From contig NW_026947484.1 of NCBI RefSeq assembly GCF_034190915.1, positions 80,299,982 to 80,363,981 of the forward strand: DNA of 64,000 bases, written 5' to 3'. Below are positions 46,150-58,140 of the stretch, piece by piece. Position 1 is the first letter of the stretch, and each line of letters begins with the position of its first letter. Under the pieces are notes generated by a model that saw only the letters and a list, made by a program, of their open reading frames with translations, ran no database searches and was not told the DNA's origin. This DNA comes from Cavia porcellus (Eukaryota > Chordata > Mammalia > Rodentia > Caviidae). Both the position numbers and the translations under genes were made by a program.

Positions 46150-47350
46150 ACAGCCTGGTCTGGTTCTCAGTCCTAATTACTCTACCAAATGGCGCCACGG
46201 AGCGAATCACCCGGAGCGGAAGTAAAGTTGTGAGAGGGACCATCCTCCCATTTTCTGGGAGCACTTCCAAGCCTGCGTTCACAGGCAAATCCTGTTGGAG
46301 CCTCAGCTCCCGCGACTTAAGGGGAACAAAACCTGTAGGGGAATCAGGGCCCCCATGCTGTGTTCCCAAAATCCTGTTCTGCCTCCAGAGTTCTCGTCTT
46401 TCTCCTAGAGCCTTCGGGCTTTCGTGGATGTGGAAATCACAGCCTCTGCGCAGAGGAGCGAGGGACCCGCTTCCCTCACCCCGAAACCTCTCCCAGCTCG
46501 CCAGAGCGGGACGGCGGCTCTGCCTGGGAGGGAGGCGCGGTGGCTCCGCCCCCTCTGGACTGGAGCCTGCGGGAAACCTTAAATCCCAGACCCGGCGCGC
46601 CGGGCGGTAGTAAGCCTCACTCCTGCCGAAGGCTGTGGGGCGGGACGCGTGGTTCCCGCAGAGGCCGCCGCAGCCCCGTCCGCAGCGCCCGACGCCCTCC
46701 CACGCCCACCCCGCCGGGACCCCCAGCGCCCCGCGCGCACCCACCGCCGCCCCGGCCCGCCGCTCCTCCCTCCTTCCCGGCTGGTTGGCGGGGGCGCCAC
46801 CGAACGCTGCAGCAGGAGGAGCCGGGCGCGGCCAGGCAAAACCACCGCGCTAGCTGGTGGCGGGTGGGGTGCGCGGTCCCTGAGGCGGCGGTGACAGTGA
46901 CAGCGGCCGCGGCGGCGGCGCCCGGCACGCACCCTCCCCCTAGTGCATCCGCATCCCGCCGCCTCCGCGCCTCTGAGCTGCCCGAGCCCCGCGCACGGCA
47001 GAGCCCCGCGCACAATAGCTGCGGCCGCGGCTCGGACCTCCAGAGCCAGCCATGGGGAAGCCGGCGAAGAAGGGGTACGACTGGAAGCGCTTCGTGAAGA
47101 ACAACTGGCTGCTGCTCTCCACCGTGACCGCGGTGGTGCTAGGTGAGCAGCGCTGCGGGTGGGCGACGCGCGCACACTCACGCGCGCTCAGCGCCCAGGC
47201 CGCGTGCGGGGCGTGCGGGAGCGCGGGTGGACACGGCGCGGCGCGCCCTGGCTTTGGGCTCGGACCCCACGCGGAGGGTTTCCTCGGGAACTCCCCCGCG
47301 GAGAACAAAGCTCCGCGGGGACTCCCATGTGATTTCTCCGTGAGCGGTCT
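46150..47350 (+). promoter_or_regulatory. SLC1A1: CpG-island promoter of SLC1A1
   Basis: A sharp rise in GC and CpG content compared with both flanks, surrounding the SLC1A1 start codon. GC boxes are visible, for example GGGGCGGG near 46636 and CCGCCCCC near 46547. No TATA box stands out, so initiation is probably dispersed. The transcription start cannot be placed from sequence alone. Several long open frames on both strands here are a by-product of the GC-rich, stop-poor sequence. Confidence 0.85.
47052..47142 (+). CDS. SLC1A1: SLC1A1 (EAAT3/EAAC1) first coding exon
   Basis: Thirty codons plus one base, beginning [19 protein letters not shown] and ending at VVL(G). This closely matches the N-terminus of mammalian SLC1A1, the sodium-dependent glutamate/aspartate/cysteine transporter of neurons, kidney and gut, where it takes up acidic amino acids across the plasma membrane. 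The encoded part is the cytoplasmic N-terminus and the start of transmembrane helix 1. The ATG has G at -3 and +4, a good initiation context. The exon ends in AG/GTGAGC at 47142/47143, a strong donor leaving phase 1. SLC1A2 and SLC1A3 have different N-termini. Remaining exons lie beyond the window. Confidence 0.93.
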
Positions 47351-49799
47351 GTGCCTGCTTTACCCCTCATGATCCAAGAGGCTTGGGAGCTGGAAAAGGA
47401 ACCAAGTGGCTCTCTCGGAGGTGATCCTTTGTAACCAAACAGGGTTTAATTTTTTATTCAACGCTACGTGTTCCTTCATTTCTCCCCCTTTTTCCCTCTG
47501 AACCACGGTTCAGAAAGTGGTGTGACAGCGGTATGAATTGCAGTTACTGGTCGCACGGGCAGAACCACCTTGGCCTCCGGGATGGCGGAGCCCCTCAGCC
47601 AGAAAGCCCGGACATGTTGCTGCCCCTCGCCCAGGGCCATGAGTGGAGAGCCCCCTTCCTGTGGGCAAGCGCCTGCTGCCTCTACCTGGAGTCCGCTAAA
47701 CTGCCAGATTCCTGCTGGAGATCAGGGATGTGCAGATGTGCGCAGCTGTGGCCCTCCGGAGGTTCAAAGGGACGAGAAGTCAGCACCCCCTACCTTCCTG
47801 GGCTACCTTGCTCTCCACGTGTTCCTCTATTAAAAATAATTGTAAGCCATTTTTACTTGTTTTTAAACAAGGATGCATTTAAGTGGTTCACTCCTGACAT
47901 CACTGGGTTAGGTGGATGCCTGAGCCATTGCTCAGTTGGTAGGTGTTGTTCATAGTTAGAGTGTGAATTTCGGCCAAGGTTACCTGTTTTCTAAATTGAG
48001 CTTCAAGCAAGATGTCTTTGGAGTTGGAGCCATTTCTCCTTGTCCTAAGAGCTTACACAGGTGAGGTCACTCCAGAGGGAAGGCTGGTGCACCCTCTGGG
48101 GAAAGTGGATTCCTTGGCAGGCGCCACCTCTTGTTTCTGAAATGCAGCTGGAAAGGGGTTGTTGGGGAACAGCCTGTCCCCCTCCAGGTCTCCTGCACTT
48201 TGCTTTCCAGCTGCTGCTTCCGAATCCGGAAATATTTGGCATTGCCTGTTCTCCTTGCAATGCTCTCCCCACCAAAAGAAAATTATTTGGCAGTTAGTGG
48301 GATTCTTGTGGTCTAATTGACTCCTTAAGAACTTTATGCAACGGACAGTCAGGTTTCTAGTAAATAAATAACATCCTGTAATTGCCTTAGCTGAGGACAT
48401 TCTTGTGGGAGGAAAGGAGTAGAGAAACAAGGGTTGACTTTTTCCTTGAGGAAGTGCCAAATGTTTTGGGGCATTTTTAGGGAAGGTTTATCCTACCCCG
48501 CCACATAGAAATAACAGAGCCCACATAGAGTAGTTTGATTTCCTTTCAGCCCAAAGAAGCAATGACTTTGTTTGTCTTCCAAGTGGTAAGTCCAGTATTA
48601 ATTATTAAATCCTTGTGTCTTTTGTGAAATGGCCTTAGGCATGTGCCTCCCTCCCAATTTCCTGTGGTAGGGCACTGGTCCTGATTTTTCAGCCCTGTAT
48701 TCTTCAGAGAAACTCACCTGTTGACCAAGTTCTGGGCACCACTGGACAGTGTACCCACTCATTAGAGGCTGTTTTGGAAAGAACTTTGAGCAGCTGTTTT
48801 CTGGCATTTGGAACAACTTGCGTAAATACATTCAAGGGCTGGAGGGACCTCATGGCCTTTGGTCTCAGGTGTGCCTTTCCCCACCTATAATGTAAATGAG
48901 CTACAGGAGCCTGACACAGTTTTGACTTTTTGTTTGTTTGTTTTGTTTTCTTCATAAAGGAAATCCTACGTTTAAAATTTGTAAGTGCCTGGCTAAAGTG
49001 TTGCTGCACATTTGTTCCTCCAAACCACAACACAAGGAAGTCCCTCAGTGCCTCCGAGAAATCTTAAGCCCAGACCATCCCAAGACATCCATCGCAGCCC
49101 ACTCTTTGCTGTTTTCATTGGCACATTCTGGGCCTGAGTAAAAAGAATCATACCTCTTTCCTGTAGTCTGCACTGGCCCTCTTGTTTAATAAGCAGTGAA
49201 ATCCCAGCTTATACTGGCACCAAATATTCACAAGCCCTTGCTAAAGTCATGATAGAAAGGGATTTTTTATAACTGCCTTAATTGGTCTAGAAAAATTGCA
49301 AAAACAATTTTTTAATGTAGCCTCTTTTTGGGCTTCCCAACATGTGGATCTTAAAAAAAGAAAAAAAAAAAAAAGGTTAAATTTATTAAATACCTTGGTG
49401 AAATGTTGTCTTCTGATCACAGCCATTGAGATGTTTAGTCCCTGCTAACATTCAGCAGCTCTGACTATAAAATATTTTAGTAATTAAAATGAAGGGCAAA
49501 GTTTTTTTTTTTTTAATGAGCCTGCCTAAAGTTTCTGGTTTTCCAAAATATAGCGTATGAAGGGAAAATGCAAGTGGAGTTTTTTATGGACCAGAAGATG
49601 CAATGAGCTAAACATTTCTCAAATTCTTATTCACAAGGTAAAGAGATCAAATAGTTAGATTACCATCATTATTAATTTCTGTGAAGCCCTACAAGATCCT
49701 GAAAATAATATCTTGCATTTTCACTAAAGAAACTGTCCTGAAATACTATAAGGATCATTTTTATTGCTTGCGTTATAATTCTTACAGGTGTCCCTGTTT

Positions 49800-50010
49800 C
49801 TGTAGTGTAGTGGATGAAGCACAATGCCTACAGTCTGGAGTCCTGAATTCTGGCACTTCCAGGCTCTACTATCTAGATAAATTGTTTATTCTCTAGCATC
49901 CTCATTCAGAAAATGGGAATATTTGTTATTAGGGTTGGTTAAGATAATGTGAACATGCCTAATTCTGTGGTTGGCATAAAATAAGTGCCCAATAAGTGTT
50001 ATTTTAAGGT
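49800..50010 (+). repeat. MIR, nearly full length
   Basis: Runs from the tRNA-like head ('tgtagtgtagtggatgaagc') through the core to the tail ('aagtgcccaataagtgttat'). Confidence 0.8.
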
Positions 50011-51189
50011 CAACCTGACTCACTGGATTATTAGGAAATTATTTTATGAAATCAGAGTCTGCTGCTGTATCTCTTTCTTCTGCTTCATGTCCAGTAATTT
50101 AGAACCCAGGATGATGCAAGTATTTTGATGACACATTCTGTCTAAGCCACCACAGCCTCTACGACAATCTTTTTTTTAAATTGAAATGAAAAGAATCATT
50201 TTGCTTTGTGCTCTGAAGCCTAACTCTCAATTCACTTAGCAGGCAAAAATCTTGAGGGGCAGAAATGTTTTGTTGTTGTTTTTGTTTGGGGGTAGGGGTT
50301 TCTGTTCAAGCAGAATTTCTTGAGTGTGAAAATTCTGTGAGCATTCTGACCCAAGTTACCAACAATGATTTTATAATGTGTAAATGTTGGGAAGTGACTT
50401 ATGTCCTCATCTTACCTACAGCTTACAGCCTCACCTTCTAATTGCTTATATGTTATTCTAGTCATTTTTTAAATCCATGGTTTCAGATTTAGGGACCTCT
50501 CGAAAAAGGTAGTAGGTATTTTATGCAATGGAGCTTAGATGCTTCCTTATTTGAAATAATTTCCTTTGAAGTATGAAAGAAACAATCACTGATAGATTCC
50601 AATTCATTATCTCACATCAGAAAAAGTCTTTCATGTTTTTAATAATACTTTGGCTCAACCTGTGTCTCTTGCCCTAAGGCTCTGTTGCATATACCTGGCA
50701 GTGTTCATTGGAGACTTGATGACTGCTTTCTCCATCTGTGTGCTTCTATGTCAGTCTGTAAAACTCCTAAGCATGGACCAGCCCAAGCTGTGGTTCCAGG
50801 TCCAGCCCTATCTTCCCTGTCGTTGGCTCAGCAGTAATTAGGATGATACCTACAGGAACTAACATTTTCATCATTCAGGAATCCAACAAAGGTGTGCTAG
50901 GCACCAAATACCCTGAAGGCTTCTTAACTTCAACTTGTCCACAGTAGAATATACCATGTTCCTCTCCTTCTGGGTCTTCTTATCCAATTAGAAATCATCA
51001 CTGCCTTGTCCACTAGCCAGATCCCACTACACCCTGAGGGTTAGCTTGCTGGGCACTGCAAGCTTGCTCATCAATCCTGTACCTTCAGCTCCCACTACAG
51101 GCTGCTTAGCTAGCTGATTGCTCTTCCCCTTGCCTGGATCTTGGACTTGATCCACCCCACTGTTGTGTACACCTCTTACTCCATTTGTC

Positions 51190-51367
51190 TCCTCCTACTT
51201 TCTCCCTCTTACACTCCCTTGCTTTTTATCCCACACACAAGGGATGATCAAATTACACAGTGACTTTTCAAATGGAAAGGGGACAAATGGAGGGAGGAGA
51301 GATGAAGTAAAATAGATTAAGATGTGTTATGCACTGGTACTAGCCCTCCACAATAAATGCAATTATT
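51190..51367 (+). repeat. L1 3' end, target of the HAL1 insertion
   Basis: A purine-rich stretch and 'gccctccacaataaatgcaa' match the tail of the L1 at 44100-44515. The sequence resumes after the HAL1 element at 54577 ('aagtactgcagacattac'). Confidence 0.7.
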
Positions 51368-52242
51368 CTTCCAGAAGAACATGGCGGATAGATAGCAGCT
51401 ATGGAGGCTCTCTGAGATAGCCAGCTTAGAATCCAGGAATGGTGCGGTGTGGGGAGTCCTAAGCAAGAGGAGATATACCATGCTGACCCAGGAACGAACT
51501 AAGCTGAGAGAAACCAACTGGAAATGCAATCCCGATGCTATAACCGGAACAGATAAAATCTCAGTGCCTAAGCTGGAACTCACGCCTCTGGAAACCGTGA
51601 TTTGAATTTCCCACCACCACTGCTGTGTCTGAATTGGCACGGCAGGGACAGAGACATGAAAGCTCTGAGAGCGGGACTTGGCGAACCGAATTGAGAGCAG
51701 AACTGGCGAGGAGCCCTGCATTGACCTTCAGTAAGTGAGAGGAACGGGGACCCTTCCATAGACTGGGAGGCTCCAACAGAGGACATTCTGGGACTGGGAA
51801 GACTAGCTGGAACAGGACGCTGCAGTGACTTTAGTCACATATTCCCTTCTCAAGCGGGATTGATGGAGAGTACCTGACCTGGGTGAAGCTGTGGACTAAG
51901 ACCCAGTAGGCTAGCCCAAACCAGGTCCCAGCACCTGGTGGTGCACCCTACCAGTGAATCCTTCAATAGGTTGACCTGGAGGGGTGGGCCCAACATACGC
52001 TGGCCAGGTCTGTGTCTCCTTAGTACACTGCAGTGGGTGGGAACACCTAGCTGGCGGATTCAAACAAACTGTAACCCACAAAGAAAGAAACTGGGCCTCC
52101 TATATACACCTGTATGGAAGGAATAAAAAATATGAGAAGAAGAGGCAACAAGAAAGGGTCCTCGGTCCCCAATCCTGAGGACAGTGATCCAGGAAAGGTA
52201 AATACAAAGGAGAATGAGGACTGAAAGCATGCAATATCAGAC

Positions 52243-53187
52243 ATGGCACCAATAGACATAAAGTGATATCTCCGGAGCCTCATAGACGAGTTCAAAAGTG
52301 AAGTATTTAATGAAGTAAAGCAAGATATAAGTAGAATAGTTAGAGAAATGCTAAGCACCGCCCAAGAAAAAATAGATGGTGGAATGGAAGAACAGAAAAA
52401 AGGGGAGAATTGTCTGATGGAGAAAATAGAGAAAACATAGAATACGGGAAGCAGGTTCAAAGTGATTACCAGGAAACTAAAAACTCTTTTGAAAACTGGC
52501 ATAACAGCTTGAAAGAAACTAAGGATAGATTATCAGAACTGGAGGACAGATTTGTAATGTGGGAGCATGAAATGAAAAACTTTGTAAAAATAAGGAAACA
52601 AACAGCAATAATACAAAGGCTAGAAGATGATAAGAGGGTCTATAACTTAAGAATTAAGAACATAAAAGAAGAAGTAGGGACACAAACAAATGAACTACAA
52701 ATGCTATTCACAGAAATAACCCAGGAGAATTTCCCTAATTTAGTAAAAGGTAAAGATACTCAGATGCGTGAGGTGTACAGGACCCCAGCCACCTACAACC
52801 CAAACAGAACTACACCCAGGCATATAATAATCAAAATACCAGAAATCCAGTATAGGAACAGAATATTAAAAGCCATCAGAGACAAGAAACAGATCACTTA
52901 CAAGGGAACACCCATCAGAATTACAGCAGACTTCTCGCCACAAACCATCAAATCCGAAGAGCATGGGGGGAAATAATTCAAGCTTTGAAAGACAATAACC
53001 TCCAGCCAAGATTGATATATCCTGCACAAATGTCCCTAGAAATTAATGGAGAAACAAGGTGCTTCCAGGATAAAGAGGAACTAGGGGAATTTGCAACCAC
53101 CAATTCAACTCTACAGAGAATACTGCAGGATATTCCAAAAGAGAAAAATACCAAGATTCCAGAAACAGTGGCAGAAGGGCCACAATG
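52243..53187 (+). pseudogene. Disabled L1-type ORF1 of the HAL1 element
   Basis: The homologous frame starts at ATG 52243 but meets TGA at 52264-52266. The longest open stretch is 52410-52976: a coiled-coil segment (ENWHNSLKETKDRLSELED), the RRM start (NLRIKNIKEEVG) and the RIxADFSPQT block. A frameshift near 52955-52975 moves the C-terminal domain (NNLQPRLIYPAQMSLEINGE) into the frame at 52985-53188. An intact ORF1 protein would be an RNA-binding trimeric chaperone; this copy cannot make it. Confidence 0.85.
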
Positions 53188-53319
53188 AATGGAGCAGAAA
53201 GCGAAATGAAGAAAACAAACTGACAACTCATGACAGAAAAAGAGCTCAAAAGAAATGATGCAGAGAAGGTTGGATGGTAGGAACAGCTATTTTGGAAAAA
53301 ACAACACATCACAATAGCT

Positions 53320-54200
53320 AGTGCTGATTTAGTATCATCTTGTTTTGAAGTCCCATCAAGCTTTTGTTCTTCTGTCTCCATTAGCCTTAACATGTTGTAT
53401 CTTATTGGATTTTATTATATGTGATAATATAAACAAAAACTTTTATAGGCAAGGAGATTATACAGAAACCATTGTTCATTTTCTGTTAGTTGGTTCTAAA
53501 TACCCTGTGATACTGTCATTCTCTTGAATGGTTTTACATTGTCTTGATATGTTTGATGCTACAGTATATAAAGTTATACTCAAAGATTTCAAGGAAAGAG
53601 ACACTATGGTAACTACTTTTATGTCGGGATATCTTGTGGTGAAACACTATTTTGCTTAAATGGTTATGTTCTGACCTGTGCTGTTTTGTTGTTATGTCCT
53701 CTTTTATCTCTAGCTCCTTTTTTTATTATTTACTTTTTTATTTCTATCTTTTTAGTTAAGGGAAAAATAAATTAAAAAAATAGCAGGATATATTATAGTA
53801 ACCCACTTTGATTTCCTATTAACTTGATTTGAAACCCTGTATTGCTCTCACCATCTTCTTTTGACTGACTTTCCTCTATTCTGTTTTGTTTGATAGTACC
53901 AAGTTTGAGGGTATAGGCAAAACTGTGAAGACAATAAGATTCACTATGACGCCCATTCTGGTTTGACTATTATCTTCTTTTGAAGTCCTGTAATGTCTCC
54001 AATGTTTTGGTTTTATTGGTTTTGTTCTTTACTGTTTTGTTCAATTTTATTATAACTGATGATATAAGCAATTCTTTTTAAGATAGCAAGAGGCATAATG
54101 GTAACCAATGTTGATCACCTTAAATTCTGTTTTTACATTATGTGTTATGTCCATCCTTTTGATTTAACTGACTCTGTTTTGTTATGTCACATTTGGTTTT
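53320..54200 (+). repeat. Degenerate ~150-bp repeats in the HAL1 3' UTR
   Basis: Blocks resembling 'actatggtaacc' recur near 53604, 53794, 53944 and 54096 (spacings about 190, 150, 152). Blocks resembling 'ttttgaagtcctgtaatg' recur near 53345, 53829 and 53980. The same unit makes up 20340-20785. Confidence 0.6.
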
Positions 54201-54704
54201 ATTCTCTTCAAAAAAAAGTAATAAGAACTGTGGGAGTAATAAAACCCAAAATGTATAATTGTCATTGTAAAAAAGAGAGGAAAAGAAAGTGCTCTCAAGG
54301 ATATAACTGCATGTATATTTAAGTGTATAAGATAGATAACCATATTACTGAGTTTTGTTGGATTATTGAACAGAACTGTTTGCATTCTCACTGTCCACTT
54401 TATATGCTTTAATTTTGTAACTTGAACAACTATATCTAAGATGACAATATGTAATCTATTAACTAGTGATTTCCCACTGTTTATTTTTCCTAATTTCTGT
54501 ATAACTTGTACCCCTTTTTCTGTTTTTTTTTCTTTTTCTCCTTAAATAAAATTTAAAAAAAATAAATGCAATTATTAAGTACTGCAGACATTACTAATCA
54601 AAATTTTAAAAATTAAAATAAAGCAAAGTAAAACACAACAAAACAAAAATTACCTGTGGGGGTCAGAGAACTATGATGATTATTGTTTTGTTTTGTTGTT
54701 GTTG

Positions 54705-54783
54705 TTTTTTTTGGAACCTGAACAGAACTTACAATCTCATTCCTGCCAGGCAGGAGCTTGTGCTGAGCTAAATCTCCAGCCCT
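54705..54783 (-). repeat. ID-like SINE
   Basis: Antisense ID: T-run, 'tgaacagaacttacaatctc' (B-box side), 'gtgctgagctaaatctccag' (A-box side). Confidence 0.75.
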
Positions 54784-55019
54784 GATTGTCCAGTCCTTTT
54801 GTTTGCATGATGTGTATACATACTAACATTGCACTTAGGAGTTACTTTGGAACGTTGACATCTCAGAAACTTTGTCCCTTGTTCCTTCCAGGTGGTAAGT
54901 GTTCCGACAGAGACCTTAATCATAATGGAATCTAAATCAGTGTCCAGTGTCAATGAGAAACCAGAGTAAAAATAAAGAGCAAAAGAAAAGGTAGAAAATA
55001 GAAAGTGGAGATAGATTGT

Positions 55020-55180
55020 TCTCTAAGATCAAGAAATGGAGGGAGGGGGTAAGGCAGAGGAGGAAAAGGGAATGAAAAAGGACTTAAGACGTGTCAGCTA
55101 CATGTACCATCCCCACACAAGGAATATGAACATTAAGTACTACACATATGCACTTGATAAAAATTTAAAATAAAACAACA
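55020..55180 (+). repeat. L1 3' end fragment
   Basis: 'gaaatggagggagggggtaa' purine-rich tract, then 'ggaatatgaacattaagtac' and an A-rich tail. Confidence 0.6.
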
Positions 55181-55555
55181 GGTCGTGGCTCAAGGAGGGA
55201 GGTTGTTTAATGAATGCTTCTCCTTTTGATATTATTGGGCGTAGGCCATGGCACTCAGATTTGCTGTCAATCTTGTTTTGGCCAGAAGGCCAGATCGAGA
55301 GGAAGGAATTATATATACAGTGTTTAATCTTAAGATGTCATTGTGCTCTGTGGGGTTGTTTTAGGTCTGAGACCTAACAAATGATTATAAACATATTACG
55401 CATTGAAAAAAATAGGATGAAATGTTTAAATTTTTTAAAAACTTCATTACAGTAAAAAACAGGGCCCACTGACTCCCTTCGAAATATTCTTGCTTATTTT
55501 GACACACTTATCTCATAGTTCTTGCCATTTTCTGAAGTGGTTCTGGAAATCATTT

Positions 55556-56165
55556 GTTATGGTTTATATTTAGATGTTCCCCCAAAGCCTTCTGTATTCA
55601 TAACTGGGGGTTTCAGAAGGTAATTAGATCATGGAGGCATGACAGGCGTCAGTGGATTGGTCTTCATTAACTCATTAAGGATTAAGGGTTGTGTTCATTT
55701 CCTGTGATAGCTATGGCAAGTTAACACAAACTGGATGGAATAAAAACAACAGAAATTCATTCCCTCCTGGTTCTGGAGGCCAGAAGTTGGAAATCTGCCA
55801 AGGTCACACTTCCACTGGGATCTCTACAGGGAAGTAGCTTCTGAGCTCTTTGGTGGTTGTTCAGATGGGGAGGCTACATCTTATCATCTTTATACTTTCT
55901 CCTGTGTTTGTTTGTGATCTTTCTCTAGCTCTGGGTTTTGTGGCATTTGGAACCCACCCTGGTAATCCTCTCTGGAGATCCTTAAGGAAATCACATATTG
56001 CCATCTAAAGTAATAGTTTTTCTTCTGCCATATAGGATACAATTCACAGAACTAAAATATGCACTGAAGCTTCTTTCAAACTCCTGTAACAGTTAAGAGT
56101 TGAGACTGCTGTCAAAGTGACCTTTTATAAATCAGATAATCAGATCACATAGGTCTGAGTTACTA
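55556..56165 (+). repeat. MaLR-type LTR and adjoining ancient repeat
   Basis: 55556-55690 opens 'tatggtttatatttagatg' with 'gtaattagatcatggaggc', MaLR landmarks. 55695-56165 contains 'ttcctgtgatagctatggc' and 'ctggttctggaggccagaag', another common old mammalian repeat in the reverse sense. Confidence 0.5.
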
Positions 56166-57212
56166 AGATATGATCCTTGATGATTTATTTCCTCCATAAA
56201 TTCTTCTCTGCTTCCTTTAGCCCACTCTGATCTACATAAATAACATAGATTAACACTTAATTCATCTACATATATATCAAAGCATGTCCATCTTCCGCAA
56301 CTACATTATAGACCCTTGAGGCCTTTCCCATTACACTCGCCAGGAAATTAAAAACAAAATGAGACTTTAATGCAACTGACTCTTAAAAAGCTATAAGAAA
56401 AAAAGTGTATGTGATACTTATACTCTTTGGGGCTATGTTGTCTTTTAATCAGAAAATAAGAGGTCTAGATTAACTGCCAGAGCAAAAGGAATCCCATGCA
56501 TGTGCCAAATCCCATTTATGGGTTGTAGACTGTGTGGCACAATGTTTGCTGAGAAGTAATTGGAAAAAAAGTTCTGAAATTGATGACTGAGATCTGCCAA
56601 GGACTTAGGATCAAGGTGTAGAGGCATGTGTACTGTGTACTAGCTGACCCAGGTTTAGACAATCTTGGAGGTCACTTCTAGTTTTAAGAACCTTTGCCTC
56701 CATACAGTCTTTCCTTGGTTCACTGGTAGGAGCCAGAGGAACTCTTCTATAGGGAGTCAAGGGGGCTGGGTAGAGTCTTAAATGGAGAAGAAATGACCTT
56801 GATGTGGAATTAGCTGTTCTGTGACTTAGAAACAATAATATAAATTGTACATGGGGCCATTATCAAGGTAATGTTCTATGTCAGTGTAGGTTCATTTATT
56901 ACAAGGGTACTAAAAGGCCTAAAATGTGTTTTTGGATTTTATATATTTCTAACTTAACATATTCTTGAAGCACAAAATATTCCAAATCACAAAAAATAAT
57001 GTTTTTCAAAACTTTTCTTTAAAATAATAGAAATGGCCTAATTCCTGTATCTTAAAAATCAGTCATTTTTACAATATAGAACAATCAATTTGATGTGACG
57101 AATACAAAAATGACATAGTTGTCATAGGTAATAGGGACTTTTAATGAAGAATATAACTTTAGATACATATAACTTTGAAAGCAACTAAAAACAACCCAAA
57201 ATTGCTAACTTG

Positions 57213-57262
<50 letters not shown>

Positions 57263-58029
57263 GTATTGGTATATTTAATCCATAGAAGTCATAGACAAAA
57301 CAGCATTATTAGCAAAGTAATGATTACTACAAATTGGTTTCATATTTTCTAGAAATTTTAAAGTTGATAATAAAGAATTGTGTAAGTCACTTTATGCATG
57401 ACTAAATAACATATGTATATATGTATTTATAGTATATATGTACTTGTGTATGTATCTATAATGTATTGCTTAAACCTTCCCTGTCCACTTATACCTGTGT
57501 ATCTGACTACCTGTCAGTCACATGTATCTGTTTAAATGCCATAGAGGAGTTCTTTAGTTGGCTTGGTGTACACTCCATATATTGAATTGAGAAAATTGGG
57601 TTTTGAATGTTTGTGCTTTGTTTTATATTGAAACTAAATTTTACTAGATCAGAAGAGTCACTGAAAATACTCTGATTTGGGGTGGTTTTATGCAAGATGT
57701 ATACCTAAGTCTACCGAATTGACCTCAGACTGAATTATCTAAACACAAAATTATAAAATTAACTTTAAAAATGATGTTTCATACTATATTATGCATAGTA
57801 GAGTTGATGTGTGCAAATGTATATATATAAACACACAAGGTACATGTAATTATATATGTACATATATAGATACACACATACATGCATTATACATGCAACA
57901 TGTTGGAAGGACTTTGAATATAAATTGCTAATGGTTGATATATATTAAATGTCTCCTTGAATATTGCTTAATCTAAGTGTTTTATTTAGTATAACTGCAG
58001 ACTCAAAGTTCTACCTGGCAAAAATTTGA
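56166..58029. other. Intronic, AT-rich, no gene
   Basis: Besides the TA microsatellite, 57400-57920 has many short alternating TA/TG runs. No other feature recognised. Confidence 0.4.
57216..57259 (+). repeat. (TA)n microsatellite
   Basis: About 22 uninterrupted units; a potential cruciform-forming tract. Confidence 0.97.
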
Positions 58030-58039
58030 GCACCATGAG

Positions 58040-58140
58040 CTGAACAATGTATCTCAGTGGTAGAGCACTTGCCTGGCATGTATGAGGGTTTCATCTCTTG
58101 CCTAGCATGTGTGAGACCTGAAAAAATGGTAATAAAAAAT
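58040..58140 (+). repeat. ID-like SINE with partial internal duplication
   Basis: 'tctcagtggtagagcacttg' then 'cctggcatgtatgagg' and a second 'cctagcatgtgtgagacctg', followed by an A-rich tail. Confidence 0.75.

Larger units (their letters stand above)
51368..54560 (+). mobile_element. Full-length HAL1-type (half-L1) retrotransposon
   Basis: A 3.19-kb insertion bounded by a perfect 16-bp duplication, aataaatgcaattatt, at 51352-51367 and 54561-54576. The 5' end has an L1-like start with ATGGCGG at 51381-51387, reminiscent of the YY1 site at L1 promoters. An 875-bp GC-rich 5' UTR is followed by ORF1 (start ATG 52243, end near 53187) and then about 1.37 kb of non-coding 3' UTR with degenerate ~150-bp repeats and an AATAAA before the A-rich end. 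There is no ORF2, so it depends on an L1 for reverse transcription. It lies in SLC1A1 intron 1, in sense orientation. Confidence 0.9.

Noticed and set aside
45983..46744. A 253-codon antisense frame at the edge of the CpG island
   Set aside because: Composition is stop-poor GC-rich DNA, several overlapping frames exist on both strands, and no domain or splice structure is recognisable. It runs on into ordinary AT-rich sequence.
46360..47181. Several overlapping Pro/Arg/Ala-rich frames on both strands
   Set aside because: Typical artefacts of a CpG island. Only the 47052 start gives a recognisable protein, SLC1A1.
51368..54560. Ordinary internally deleted L1
   Set aside because: A second full-length copy at 35187-39186 has the same ORF1-only plan, which favours a HAL1-type family, though the 3' UTRs differ in part.
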